A stretch of DNA of 64,000 nt from Planococcus shenhongbingii. GTDB taxonomy: Bacteria; Bacillota; Bacilli; Bacillales_A; Planococcaceae. Position numbers and translations under genes: made by a program. This document shows, piece after piece, positions 50,363-59,468 of this stretch; within the stretch, counting starts at the first letter, position 1; the number at the start of each line of letters is the position of its first letter. Location of the stretch: NCBI RefSeq assembly GCF_030413635.1, contig NZ_CP129235.1, positions 682,001-746,000 of the forward strand, in the 5' to 3' direction. A model generated the notes under the pieces. It saw nothing but the letters and a program-made list of their open reading frames with translations. It had not been told where the DNA came from and did no database searches.

Positions 50363-52459
50363 TTATTTCTGTGCGTTGCTGTGTTCCGGAGGATTGCCAT
50401 TCTTTTGGTTGTTTCCTTTATTCCCATTTCCTTCTTTGCAAACACCAATCGCTTTTCCTTTTCCGTTCCCTGGTTTCTCGCACGCTTCTGATGATGCAGT
50501 CATGTTTCCGTTTTTATCAAAATAGATTGTTTGAACATCATCGTAGACACGGCGTTCTGTTTTGACCAAGTCATAGTTGTCATCAAGAATCGGGAAAATA
50601 TAGACGGGTGATAGGGTTAATTTCGCACCGTTTGGTGTGTTGACGAAGTCCATCTGCAAATGGCCATAATGCAATCCGCCATCGACTAACTGTTTGACGC
50701 CGTTTTCATTCGTTTTCCATAATTCGGGCTCGTTTCGGCTTGCACTCCACTCGCTGTGCGTATTGTAGTCCAGCGGTACAAGCTGGCCGTTTTCATCTCG
50801 GACCATTTTTTCGCCGCGTAAGCCATCACCCGCTACACCGACGTCATACGAATGAAAGCCGGTGCCATCTTCATTTGAATCAACCCAGCTGCGTTCAAAC
50901 ATTTCATCATGTCCAGACAGGACCACTGCTACACCGTATTTTTCAAACATCGGGGTATACACTCTCATGGCCACACCAGATTGGCTGTCCGGATGCTCGT
51001 GATTTGGCGGCGTGCCATGGACTCCATTTGAATACGCAGCATGGTGGAATTGGACAAGAACGATTTGTCCTTTTTCGCGTGCATCTTTCAATTGTTCTTC
51101 TGCCCATTTGTATTGCTCTGTGCCGGGGTTAAAGTTTGGCAAGTCGGAATCTTCGGGGCTTGTCCCTTCGAATACTTCCGTAAACGCTTCGTTATAGGCT
51201 TCAGCTGTAAATTCATTTTGTGTGTCGGTCGTATAATACGGATCGCCCGCAGCACCTTCCTCAGCCCATACACCTTCGTTCAGGACAGAATCATTTTCAC
51301 TGTATTTTTCGCCAGATAACGTTCCCGATTTCGCTGATTCATCAGGAACACCGTTTGTTGAGTCCAATGTTAATAAGGTCACCGGACCGATATCTGTTCG
51401 GTAATAAGAATCTTTATACTGCGGATTATTCGCATCCCCAGGTGTATCGAAATATTCATGGTATCGATTGCGCGAAATCACGGCAGGGGTCCGGTCAGCA
51501 TCACTGCCATATCCTCCATTTATGGATGCATACGTTTCCCAGTTTCCTAAAGCAGGCAATAATGGGGTACGCGAAGCCAGATCGGTATAGTCACCTGCAA
51601 AATGACGCCAAAACTCATCCCAGGCAGGCTGGAATCCTGAACCTTGTCCAAGGTCACCCGCGATAAGCAGTGCATCCGGGTCAGCCGCCTCAATATGGGC
51701 CAAGTTTTCATTTAACGCCGTTTGCTGATCAAGCGGATAGCGGACCAAAAACATATCATTGCGTGATTTATTGCCATATTTCTGATCAAAGGCAGACCCT
51801 TCATCTGGACGCTCTTCTGAACCCGGTGCATAGGTGTTCACCGGATGCGATTCCCACTCGCGATGTTCCAACGCCCCGTATGGTTCTGTTTCCGCATCAG
51901 AAAAAGCGACCAATGTTAAATCGTTCCATTTGTCGCGTTCCGGATACGTTTTAAACGTGGCATGATGCGTTTCTTCTCCTTGCTTTACTTTATACGAATA
52001 GGTGGAATTCGGCTTTAGCCCTTCAATGGTGACAGAGTGCTTATAATTGGCATTCGATTCCAGCCATGAGCCTTGTGGAATGGTTTCTGTTTTGCCATAT
52101 CCACTGTTATACGTCAATTCTTGTTTTAACTCTTTTTCCGTGTACTCCATCCCTTCCATGTAATAGGGATCGGATGTGACGGTTTTTTTGCCTTTGATTC
52201 CAGGGCCGGTGACCGTAACCGTACTGGGTTCATCCAATTCGGATACCCAGCTGACCTTCATCGATGTACTCGCTGGAGACTGCAGATAGGGCAAGACCCG
52301 AAATCCTGTTTCTGGTTCACGCAAGGTGAATTCAGAACTGTCTTCCACTGCTAGTGGGCTTGTCGGCAGCAGGCCCGAAATGCCGATTAATAGAGCCATT
52401 GTTGAAATGGTTAGCTTGCTTGAAAATGCCTTCTTCACTAAAACACTCCCTAACTTCAA
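50363..52459 (-). CDS. Secreted purple-acid-phosphatase-like metallophosphoesterase
   Basis: This 698-residue protein has a signal peptide (about 1-37, ending SPLAVED) and a fibronectin-like purple acid phosphatase N-domain (about 50-165, GFRVLPYLQSPASTSMKVSW). The metallophosphatase core carries VAFSDAETEP, LIAGDLGQGSG, LGNWETYA, LVQFHHAAYSNG and VVLSGHDEMFER. These supply the Asp, Asn and His ligands of the Fe/metal pair. GNWE stands where GNHE is usual. The tail is Gly/Asn-rich (GNGNKGNNQKNGN). It should release phosphate from organic esters outside the cell. Confidence 0.87.
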   Translation of the reverse strand: MKLGSVLVKKAFSSKLTISTMALLIGISGLLPTSPLAVEDSSEFTLREPETGFRVLPYLQSPASTSMKVSWVSELDEPSTVTVTGPGIKGKKTVTSDPYYMEGMEYTEKELKQELTYNSGYGKTETIPQGSWLESNANYKHSVTIEGLKPNSTYSYKVKQGEETHHATFKTYPERDKWNDLTLVAFSDAETEPYGALEHREWESHPVNTYAPGSEERPDEGSAFDQKYGNKSRNDMFLVRYPLDQQTALNENLAHIEAADPDALLIAGDLGQGSGFQPAWDEFWRHFAGDYTDLASRTPLLPALGNWETYASINGGYGSDADRTPAVISRNRYHEYFDTPGDANNPQYKDSYYRTDIGPVTLLTLDSTNGVPDESAKSGTLSGEKYSENDSVLNEGVWAEEGAAGDPYYTTDTQNEFTAEAYNEAFTEVFEGTSPEDSDLPNFNPGTEQYKWAEEQLKDAREKGQIVLVQFHHAAYSNGVHGTPPNHEHPDSQSGVAMRVYTPMFEKYGVAVVLSGHDEMFERSWVDSNEDGTGFHSYDVGVAGDGLRGEKMVRDENGQLVPLDYNTHSEWSASRNEPELWKTNENGVKQLVDGGLHYGHLQMDFVNTPNGAKLTLSPVYIFPILDDNYDLVKTERRVYDDVQTIYFDKNGNMTASSEACEKPGNGKGKAIGVCKEGNGNKGNNQKNGNPPEHSNAQK

Positions 52460-52662
52460 TTGTCTCTATCATTTTAGCAATCTACTATTTCTGGAAGGTG
52501 ACCCCACTGTAAAGGACTGTGGAGTTTGTGTAAAGAAGCCGGTTTGAATTTATTAAGCTGTATCATCATATGCTTTTTATTTTTCTCTAGATCCGAATAA
52601 ACTCCCAATTTACACCAATTGGATGTTAGAATTAACACACAATTAGGCTGAGAGGTGTTTAA

Positions 52663-53463
52663 ATGGAGGCAGAAAACGACAAAGTGTTATCAATTAAAAA
52701 CCTGACAATGAGCTATGGCAATAAGAATGTATTGAACGGCATCAATCTTGAAGTCTCAAAAGGGCAGATCATCGGATACATCGGGCCGAACGGAGCGGGG
52801 AAAAGTACGACCGTTAAAATCATGCTGGGGCTGATCGATGACTACAAGGGAGAAGTGGTGATTTTCGGGCAGGATATTTCTTCAGGGAATCCTTCGTATA
52901 AAAAGAGAATCGGCTATGTGCCGGAAAATGCGGAAGCTTACGACAACCTGACGGCGATGGAGTATTTGGTGTTTACCGGGGAACTTTATGGCATGGACGG
53001 TGACGCTGCGCAGGCAAAAGCGGAACGGCTGCTGCAGCAATTCGATTTGCAGGATGCGCGCCATTCCCGACTTTCTTCTTTTTCAAAAGGCATGAAGCAA
53101 AAAGTGATGATTATTGCGAGTCTCTTGCATGATCCGGATTTATTGTTCTGGGACGAGCCGCTCAGCGGACTGGACGCCAACAGCGTGATGGTCATCCAGG
53201 AAATTCTGGCGCAGCTGGCAGCACAGGGAAAAACCATTTTTTATTCCTCGCATATCATGGACCTGGTGGAGAAAATCAGCAACCGCATTGTCCTGCTGGT
53301 GAAAGGGGAAGTGGTGGCGGACGGCACGTTTGAAGAGCTGCAGGAACTGAGCGCAGAAGGGTCACTTTCCGGGATTTTCAATCAATTGACGGGCTTTACG
53401 GAGCATCGCAGCAAAGCCCGGGATTTTGTGTCGATTGTCCAAGGAGACCGGGACGATGCGTGA
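52663..53463 (+). CDS. ABC transporter ATP-binding protein (YthP-like)
   Basis: This 266-residue ATPase has Walker A GYIGPNGAGKSTTVK, a Q-loop in IGYVPENAEAYDNLT, signature LSSFSKGMKQKVM (variant of LSGGQ), Walker B DLLFWDEPLSGLD and H-loop FYSSHIMDLVEK. It belongs to the CcmA/NatA-type group that pairs with six-TM or larger permeases. It overlaps the next gene by 8 bp. The pair resembles B. subtilis ythP/ythQ. GAGAGG precedes the ATG. Confidence 0.93.
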   Translation: MEAENDKVLSIKNLTMSYGNKNVLNGINLEVSKGQIIGYIGPNGAGKSTTVKIMLGLIDDYKGEVVIFGQDISSGNPSYKKRIGYVPENAEAYDNLTAMEYLVFTGELYGMDGDAAQAKAERLLQQFDLQDARHSRLSSFSKGMKQKVMIIASLLHDPDLLFWDEPLSGLDANSVMVIQEILAQLAAQGKTIFYSSHIMDLVEKISNRIVLLVKGEVVADGTFEELQELSAEGSLSGIFNQLTGFTEHRSKARDFVSIVQGDRDDA

Positions 53464-55123
53464 ATTCCAGTCACTGAAGTTTCTTTCCGCATTTAAAGGC
53501 ATTTTCACTAAACTTGGCGTGGATTATGTAATGATGGAAAAAATACTGCAAATCAAGTTGACGATGGATGAACGGCGGGTGCCGACGATTTTCAATGATG
53601 CCCGCAAGAAGAAAGAAGGCAACCAGTTCCTGAAATCCCTTTGGATCTACGGGCTCTATAGTCTGATTTTGATCCCGTTTTTGCTGATCGGGGAAAATTA
53701 TCTCTTTCAGCTGAGCCTCGCTTTTGGCATCATTCTTTTTATCTTGATGACTTCCATGATTTCCGATTTTTCAGCGGTGCTGCTCGATGTCCGGGACAAG
53801 AACATTATCCAGACCAAGCCGGTCAGCAAAAAAACCATTGCTGCGGCGAAAATTGTCCATATCATGATTTATATGGCTTTTGTGGCCGGGGCTTTTACAG
53901 CGCTTCCCTTTTTTGTGGGATTGTATAAACACGGCGTCTTTTTTGCCTTGATTTTTCTGATTGAACTTGTCCTGATCGTTTTGCTAGTCGTCGTCCTGAC
54001 GTCTTTACTGTATTTAGTTATCTTGCGGTTCTTTGACGGGGAAAAGCTGAAAGACATCATCAATTACGTGCAGATCCTGCTGTCTGTCGGAGTGGTGGTG
54101 GGTTATCAGGTATTGATCCGGTTATTTGAATTCAGCAATCTGGAACTGGTGTACACGTTCAGCTGGTGGCATTACCTGATTCCGCCTCTCTGGTACGGAG
54201 CGCCTTTTGAAGTGTTCCTGGCCGGCAATGCTTCCCTCCATTTGATCGCTTTTACTGTGCTGGCAGTACTAGTGCCGATCATTGCTATTTACTGCTATGC
54301 CAAACTGATGCCGTCCTTCGAGCGGAATCTCGAAAAGCTGTTGAGCGATACGAAAACCCGTCGGCCGAAAAGAAATCGGCTGGATGAAACCGGGGCAAAA
54401 CTCTTTTGCCGCTCCAAGGAAGAGCGGATCTTTTTCCGTTTTACTGCGTCGATGATGAAAAAAGAACGGGAATTCAAGCTGAAGGTCTTTCCGGCACTCG
54501 GGATGTCCATTTTCTTCCCGTTCCTCTTTGTCTTCACGTATCGGGCGGAAGGAGGAATGGAAGAGATTTCAGGTGGCCAACTGTTTTTATTCATTTACTT
54601 CTGTAATTTCATGATTCCAACCCTTGTCTACATGCTGAAGTTTTCAGAAGGCTATAAAGGTGGCTGGCTTTTCAAAGCAGCGCCGATCGAATGGACTTCC
54701 CGTGCTTACAGTGGGGCGTTGAAAGCCTTTGTCGTGAAATTGTATGTGCCGGTATTCATTGCGGTGTCTTTTATATTCCTCTGGGTTTTCACGGCGAGAA
54801 TTCTGCCGGATCTGGCAGCCGTCTTTCTTGGTGGTCTTCTTCAAACCCTTGTTACGCATAAAGTGGTCAATGAAGATGAGTTTCCATTTTCCACGTCGTT
54901 TGAATTTGCCCAAGATGCTGGAACCGCGAAAATGCTGGGGCTATCACTCTTGACAGGTGGCTTCATAGGTACGCATTTCATCGCTGCCTCAACTGATTGG
55001 GGCATTTACATTTACATCGTTATTTTGTTAGCAGCTTTATGGATTGGCTGGCAAAAGGTTTTTCCGGAGAATAAAAAACGCGGCGAAGAAAATTCAGACT
55101 TGGCATTGAATCGTGGAGATTAA
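53456..55123 (+). CDS. ABC transporter permease (YthQ-like), 555 aa
   Basis: The ATG at 53456 has AAGGAG 10 nt upstream and overlaps the ATPase stop. About 11-12 TMs fall in two blocks (residues about 60-300 and 340-530) around a basic cytoplasmic loop (LLSDTKTRRPKRNRLDE). The segment QTKPVSKKTIAAAKIVHIMIYM is typical of large Bacillus permeases of this kind. With the ATPase it should form an exporter of unknown substrate. No substrate-binding protein is present, consistent with export. Confidence 0.88.
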   Translation: MREFQSLKFLSAFKGIFTKLGVDYVMMEKILQIKLTMDERRVPTIFNDARKKKEGNQFLKSLWIYGLYSLILIPFLLIGENYLFQLSLAFGIILFILMTSMISDFSAVLLDVRDKNIIQTKPVSKKTIAAAKIVHIMIYMAFVAGAFTALPFFVGLYKHGVFFALIFLIELVLIVLLVVVLTSLLYLVILRFFDGEKLKDIINYVQILLSVGVVVGYQVLIRLFEFSNLELVYTFSWWHYLIPPLWYGAPFEVFLAGNASLHLIAFTVLAVLVPIIAIYCYAKLMPSFERNLEKLLSDTKTRRPKRNRLDETGAKLFCRSKEERIFFRFTASMMKKEREFKLKVFPALGMSIFFPFLFVFTYRAEGGMEEISGGQLFLFIYFCNFMIPTLVYMLKFSEGYKGGWLFKAAPIEWTSRAYSGALKAFVVKLYVPVFIAVSFIFLWVFTARILPDLAAVFLGGLLQTLVTHKVVNEDEFPFSTSFEFAQDAGTAKMLGLSLLTGGFIGTHFIAASTDWGIYIYIVILLAALWIGWQKVFPENKKRGEENSDLALNRGD

Positions 55124-55298
55124 GGAGTGTACGCATCAAACATAAAGTCTTAAAAATACCTGGTGAAGCAAGGAATGGCCTGATCAGCTTTTTGGCATAT
55201 CCTGGGTTGGAGTTTGTCTCATTCAACACGCATTAAACTTTTGAATCTTTTGCAGTATGTGTTCCGTATAATTAAAGCAAGATGGAAAGAACACTCAT

Positions 55299-55347
55299 AT
55301 TACTTCAGCTGCTCCTTTAAAAAGGTTCACCTGAAGTAATGACTTTT
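55299..55347 (+). terminator. Terminator of the ABC pair
   Basis: ATTACTTCAG and CTGAAGTAAT pair around a 22-nt loop, followed by GACTTTTT. Confidence 0.7.
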
Positions 55348-55391
55348 TAAAGCTTCGTTTCTCACTTACTCTTTGCGAAAGGCATGATTTA

Positions 55392-56186
55392 ATGGGTACA
55401 GTTTCACTTGTCATCTTCCTCTTTATTCTCCCATGCTCCTGGTTTTTCTGGACCAGCATGAGTTTGAAAAGCGGCAAAACCGGGAAATCTCGCTGGAGAA
55501 TATCCCTAGCGGCTCTTATTGCAGTGGTCTTCATCAGTGTTGGCTTAAACTATTATTTTTCCAATACCTACCAGCTTTCTTTTTTTCAGAATGGTTTTGA
55601 AAGCACCATGGCCCTCATTGTTACCGCAGCGTTTCTGCTTGTTATTACCATCATCAACGTGATTGTAAGCATCCTATTCAAAGGCGCCCCGAAATCCTTC
55701 CATAACCCTAAGGCGGTATGGATTTTCACAGCGGTGTTCTGCGCAACGATCCTGTTTTTCACCATGTGGGTTTATCCATTGGCGGAGAAAGCATCCTATA
55801 TCAATAAAGTTGAAAAGGCTTTAGCCCTGTCCGAGCAGCAGCAAGCCGAGGAGGAAATCACCGTCCTGTTTATGAGCTCTGAAAAGGACTGTTTGCGGAC
55901 TACAAACTCAAATTGTACTAACCATACGTATAAAAACGCATTTTTCCTTAAAAACAATTTAGATACACAAAAAGAGATCCAAGTGCGGATTCGGGCACTG
56001 GATTCCAAACAAAAAGAATTGAAGGTCATCGAATCTGATATCATGACGCTGGAAGCGGGAGAGTTGAAGTTGGTCGAGACGGAGGAATCATCTGATATGG
56101 AAAGCATCTGGAGCCGCTCTTCGTTTGAAACCGATACACGGGTCCATTCCTATGAATCGTTGTATAGATACCGCGATAACAACTAA
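55392..56186 (+). CDS. Membrane protein of unknown function (264 aa)
   Basis: Four N-terminal TMs (about 4-22, 36-56, 73-97 and 112-135) are followed by a 130-residue soluble domain with a Cys pair (KDCLRTTNSNCTN), a beta-rich segment (KEIQVRIRALDSKQKELKVIE) and an acidic Ser-rich tail. The ATG lies a few bases after TTGCGAAAGG, a weak ribosome site. Not recognised as any family. Confidence 0.65.
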   Translation: MGTVSLVIFLFILPCSWFFWTSMSLKSGKTGKSRWRISLAALIAVVFISVGLNYYFSNTYQLSFFQNGFESTMALIVTAAFLLVITIINVIVSILFKGAPKSFHNPKAVWIFTAVFCATILFFTMWVYPLAEKASYINKVEKALALSEQQQAEEEITVLFMSSEKDCLRTTNSNCTNHTYKNAFFLKNNLDTQKEIQVRIRALDSKQKELKVIESDIMTLEAGELKLVETEESSDMESIWSRSSFETDTRVHSYESLYRYRDNN

Positions 56187-56232
56187 AAAAGCTTCCATCT
56201 GTGTCAAAAACAATTTAATAAATCTGCATGAG

Positions 56233-56268
56233 AAATCCGCTCTATTCAATGATAGAGCGGATTTTTTT
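56233..56268 (+). terminator. Terminator after the 55392 gene
   Basis: AAATCCGCTCTA and TAGAGCGGATTT (12 bp) are followed by TTTT. Confidence 0.9.
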
Positions 56269-56362
56269 ATGGATATTTAACATTCATTGATAGTAAATGC
56301 AACAGGGCATTCAAGCTTGTCATATTCCCTAAGTACAAAAATGCTATGGAAATAATCGTCTT

Positions 56363-57004
56363 CTAATACTCCCCGTATATAGCGACCCACGTATTCACGC
56401 CGACAATGCCATCAACTTTCAAGCCTTTGTCTGCCTGGTATTGCCGGACATTTCTTTTTGTCTCGGGTCCAAAGATTCCATCAACCGCCGTTTTTAGGCC
56501 ATGCCAATTTAATGTCCATTGGAGAAGTTCCACTTCAATGCGCTTACTGCCTTCGCGCAGGATGAATTGATGCTCCGGTGCTATGTCCATTAGATTTCTC
56601 AGTTCGGCTGGCAGTTCTCCTTCTGGATCTGCAGGTTTTTCATGTTCCCCGTATATGGCGACCCATGTATTCACGCCGACAATGCCGTCGACTGTCAAGC
56701 CTTTTTCAGCCTGATATTGCCGGACATTCTTGTCGGTCTCAGCCCCGAAAACGCCATCAACCGCCGTTTTTAGTCCATAGTGATTTAATGTCCATTGGAG
56801 GAGTTCCACTTCAATGCGCTTACTGCCTTTACGCAGCGTAAACTGATGCTCCGGGGCGATATTCATGAGATTTTCAAGGTTGGCTGGCAGCTTGTCTTCC
56901 TGAACTTCAGCTGTATGGCTTGTGGCTTCCACCGGCTGTAAGGAGAAGGGAGAGGCAACCAATAACCCGAATGCCAGCAGCATCGGAATCCATTTCTTCT
57001 TCAC
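56363..57004 (-). CDS. Secreted protein with two peptidoglycan-binding (PG_binding_1) domains
   Basis: The signal peptide (KKKWIPMLLAFGLLVASPFSLQPVEA) precedes two almost identical units of about 84 residues. Each has NLMxIAPEHQF, LRxGSKRIEVELLQWTLN, GLKTAVDGxFGxET and VDGIVGVNTWVAIYGE, the second being the PG_binding_1 core. No catalytic domain is attached. It probably binds cell-wall glycan and may act as an anchor or adaptor for a wall hydrolase. The two units are also alike at DNA level (about 56370-56625 and 56640-56865), so they arose by recent internal duplication. Confidence 0.9.
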   Translation of the reverse strand: MKKKWIPMLLAFGLLVASPFSLQPVEATSHTAEVQEDKLPANLENLMNIAPEHQFTLRKGSKRIEVELLQWTLNHYGLKTAVDGVFGAETDKNVRQYQAEKGLTVDGIVGVNTWVAIYGEHEKPADPEGELPAELRNLMDIAPEHQFILREGSKRIEVELLQWTLNWHGLKTAVDGIFGPETKRNVRQYQADKGLKVDGIVGVNTWVAIYGEY

Positions 57005-57208
57005 GGCTGATTCCTCCTGGAATTATAGTTGCCTCCTATGTACCCAGTCTAGGATGAAACGAAACGGTCAGTTAAAAAAAGAAGGCTGCACCTTAGAACG
57101 CATCCATTCTTTTTTATTTCTAATAGTTTACATTTATGTGTTAGTTCTGTCATTGGCGTTGCCGAGACGTTATACTTAATAAAAAGAATCATACAGGAGG
57201 CGTACGTC

Positions 57209-57931
57209 TTGGGTTTATTCGATAAAATAGGACTTTTTAAAAAGCCGGAAAAAGAAGAAAAGATCAGTGGCATCTCATTGAAGAAAAAAGCGGCAACGAT
57301 TGTGTTGGAAAAGAAGAAATTGACTGGGGTTTCTGCCAGAGTCGGTGTTGTGCTTGATATTTCAGGTTCGATGAGAAAATTGTACAACGAAGGTGTCGTA
57401 CAGGATGTGGTGGAGCGGGTGCTGGCTGTCGCAAGCCAGTTCGATGATGACGGCGAGCTGGATGTCTGGGTTTACGACAACGAATTCTCACGGCTGCCGG
57501 CAGCGACCGAAGCGACATTCATGGGCTATGTGGAAAAAAACATCCTGTCGAATACTGGCGTCCACAAATTCGGCCGCAACGACGAACCGAAAGTGATGGA
57601 AGATGTAATCCGCAAGTATACGAAGCAAGACCCGAGCGATGAGCCGGTGTTCCTTGTCTTCATCAATGATGGCGGATGCAAACCGGGCATCAAGAAATTC
57701 ATCGTGGAATCATCAGACCAGCCGATTTTCTGGCAGTTTGTCGGGATTGGCGATTCGAATTTTGATGTCTTGCGAAAACTCGATACAATGGGCGGGCGCG
57801 TCGTCGACAACGCGAACTTCTTCCATCTTGACGACATCAGTCAAGTATCGGACGAAGAATTATATGATCAGCTGTTGAATGAATTTCCCATGTGGCTGAA
57901 GGAAGCGAAAGAAAAGCAGATTTTGAAGTAA
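57209..57931 (+). CDS. VWA-domain protein, TerF/TerY-like
   Basis: This 240-residue cytoplasmic protein uses a TTG start set by AGGAGG 8 nt upstream. After a basic leader (KKPEKEEKISGISLKKK) comes a von Willebrand A domain with MIDAS GVVLDISGSMRKLY, the conserved threonine-type position in FMGYVEKNILS, and VFINDGGCKPG. It matches the VWA partners of TerD-type stress proteins, but no ter genes are adjacent. The role may be metal-dependent protein assembly in stress response; this is inference. Confidence 0.85.
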   Translation: MGLFDKIGLFKKPEKEEKISGISLKKKAATIVLEKKKLTGVSARVGVVLDISGSMRKLYNEGVVQDVVERVLAVASQFDDDGELDVWVYDNEFSRLPAATEATFMGYVEKNILSNTGVHKFGRNDEPKVMEDVIRKYTKQDPSDEPVFLVFINDGGCKPGIKKFIVESSDQPIFWQFVGIGDSNFDVLRKLDTMGGRVVDNANFFHLDDISQVSDEELYDQLLNEFPMWLKEAKEKQILK

Positions 57932-58252
57932 AGAATTGATGCCAGTATTATTAAAATTGCGCTCCTGCGCATGACACAAATTTAAGATATGCAATCATAC
58001 TGGATTTATAGGGTGATCGGCAAGTATTCATAATGGAGCGGCACACAGGGATTAACCCCCTACAATGGAGATATCGTCCTCATTCAAATGAAAGATTACG
58101 AACACTGAAAGTCTGTGATTTCAATAAATAACAATAAAATCCAAACGATTTTCATCGGTCATGGTATGATTTGAAGAGAGCCGTGTTTCACGCAGTGCTT
58201 AAGTCGCTGTGTTTGCCGTCTGTACGAATTAAGTTGAAGCGGAGGGTTTATT
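57932..58252. other. Intergenic stretch with promoter of the ornithine-synthase-like gene
   Basis: No gene is seen. An extended -10 TGGTATGAT at 58162-58170 probably starts the transcript of the next gene. GGAGG at 58241-58245 is its ribosome site. Confidence 0.5.
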
Positions 58253-58261
58253 ATTTATACA

Positions 58262-59227
58262 TTGGGATTTGTCATCAGCCATAAGAACAACGAAAAACGC
58301 CGGGCAATTTTGCCGAAGGATATGTCGGGCATCAAGTTTCCCGAGCGCCTGTATTTTGAACAGGGATACGGAGAAGCATTAGGCATAGCGGACGAAGAAT
58401 ATAAGGCGCATGGCGTCCATATCGTCTCGCGCGAACGCGCATTGGAATGTGAAGCGATTGTTGACGTGAAACTTGGCGACGCCGATTATTTCGACCAAAT
58501 CACTGAAGGCAAACTATTGATCGGCTGGGCCCATGCGGTCCAGGACATCCGTTTCACTGACGCTGTCCTTGCAGGGAACCACACGGTCATCGCATGGGAA
58601 GAAATGTTCGAAGGTGGCCGTTATATCTTCTACCGCAACCGCGAAGTAGCGGGCGAAGCGGCTATTCTTCAAGCGTACCAGCATGTCGGCAAAATGCCGT
58701 ATGAAACGAAAGTGGCGATCCTTGGAAACGGGCATACTGCCAAAGGCGCAATGCGCATCCTCCACGGACTTGGCGCAGAAGTTGATGTGTTCGGGCGCAG
58801 GCTCGAATCGCTGTTCCGCGAGAAAATGACGGAATACGATGTTCTCGTAAACTGCGTTATGTGGGACACAAAACGCACAGACCGCATCATCTACAAAGAA
58901 GATTTGAAACGTTTGAAAAAAGGCGCCACGATCATCGATGTCAGCTGCGACCCGGAACTGGAAATCGAAACGTCACGCCCGTCGACGATCGACAATCCGG
59001 TGTACACGGTTGACGGCATCATCCATTACACAGTCGACAACACGCCGGCCATGTTCCCGCATACCGTCACAAAAGTGTTGAGCGAAGGTTTCTGGAGCAT
59101 GCTTGATGACTTGACGGAAGGCAATTGGTCCGACATGGTCAAAGAAGCAGTCGTCATTGAAAACGGCCGCATCATCGACCCAAACATCACCGAGTTCAGA
59201 GAAGCACGCGGCTTGTTGGTGAAATAA
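58262..59227 (+). CDS. N5-(carboxyethyl)ornithine synthase-like opine dehydrogenase
   Basis: This 321-residue protein of the alanine-dehydrogenase family resembles the Lactococcus enzyme that reductively joins pyruvate to the side-chain amine of ornithine or lysine with NADPH. It has GFVISHKNNEKRRAILPKDM, GWAHAVQDIRFTD and the nucleotide motif VAILGNGHTAKGAMRI followed by FGRR. VNCVMWDTKRTDRII and IIDVSCDPELEIETSRPST follow. The annotated TTG at 58262 lies 16 nt from GGAGG. An ATT at 58253 lies 7 nt from it and would give a start M-Y-T-L-G-F, so initiation at ATT is plausible. Confidence 0.85.
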   Translation: MGFVISHKNNEKRRAILPKDMSGIKFPERLYFEQGYGEALGIADEEYKAHGVHIVSRERALECEAIVDVKLGDADYFDQITEGKLLIGWAHAVQDIRFTDAVLAGNHTVIAWEEMFEGGRYIFYRNREVAGEAAILQAYQHVGKMPYETKVAILGNGHTAKGAMRILHGLGAEVDVFGRRLESLFREKMTEYDVLVNCVMWDTKRTDRIIYKEDLKRLKKGATIIDVSCDPELEIETSRPSTIDNPVYTVDGIIHYTVDNTPAMFPHTVTKVLSEGFWSMLDDLTEGNWSDMVKEAVVIENGRIIDPNITEFREARGLLVK

Positions 59228-59236
59228 ATTAAAGCA

Positions 59237-59272
59237 GACTCCCGCACAGGAATTTGGTGCGGGAGTTTTTTT
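59237..59272 (+). terminator. Terminator of the ornithine-synthase-like gene
   Basis: ACTCCCGCA and TGCGGGAGT are followed by TTTTTTTG. Confidence 0.85.
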
Positions 59273-59343
59273 GAAGAAACGCCTCCTAAGTAATTGCTGA
59301 TTGGTACTATACATCAGGATTATTAAAACTGTTATACAAATAA

Positions 59344-59371
59344 AAACGGCAATGCCTAAGCATCACCGTTT
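59344..59371 (-). terminator. Terminator of the 59469 nuclease gene
   Basis: AAACGG and ATGC pair with GCAT and CCGTTT, with an internal 2x2 mismatch. TTATTTG follows on the minus strand. Confidence 0.55.
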
Positions 59372-59468
59372 CTGCTTCTATCTATACCAACTCTCGCATA
59401 TGGTTAAAAACCGTGCACCTCATAAACTATTCTTCCGCTCACTTATTTCACTCGAAAGTTCCAGCTGC

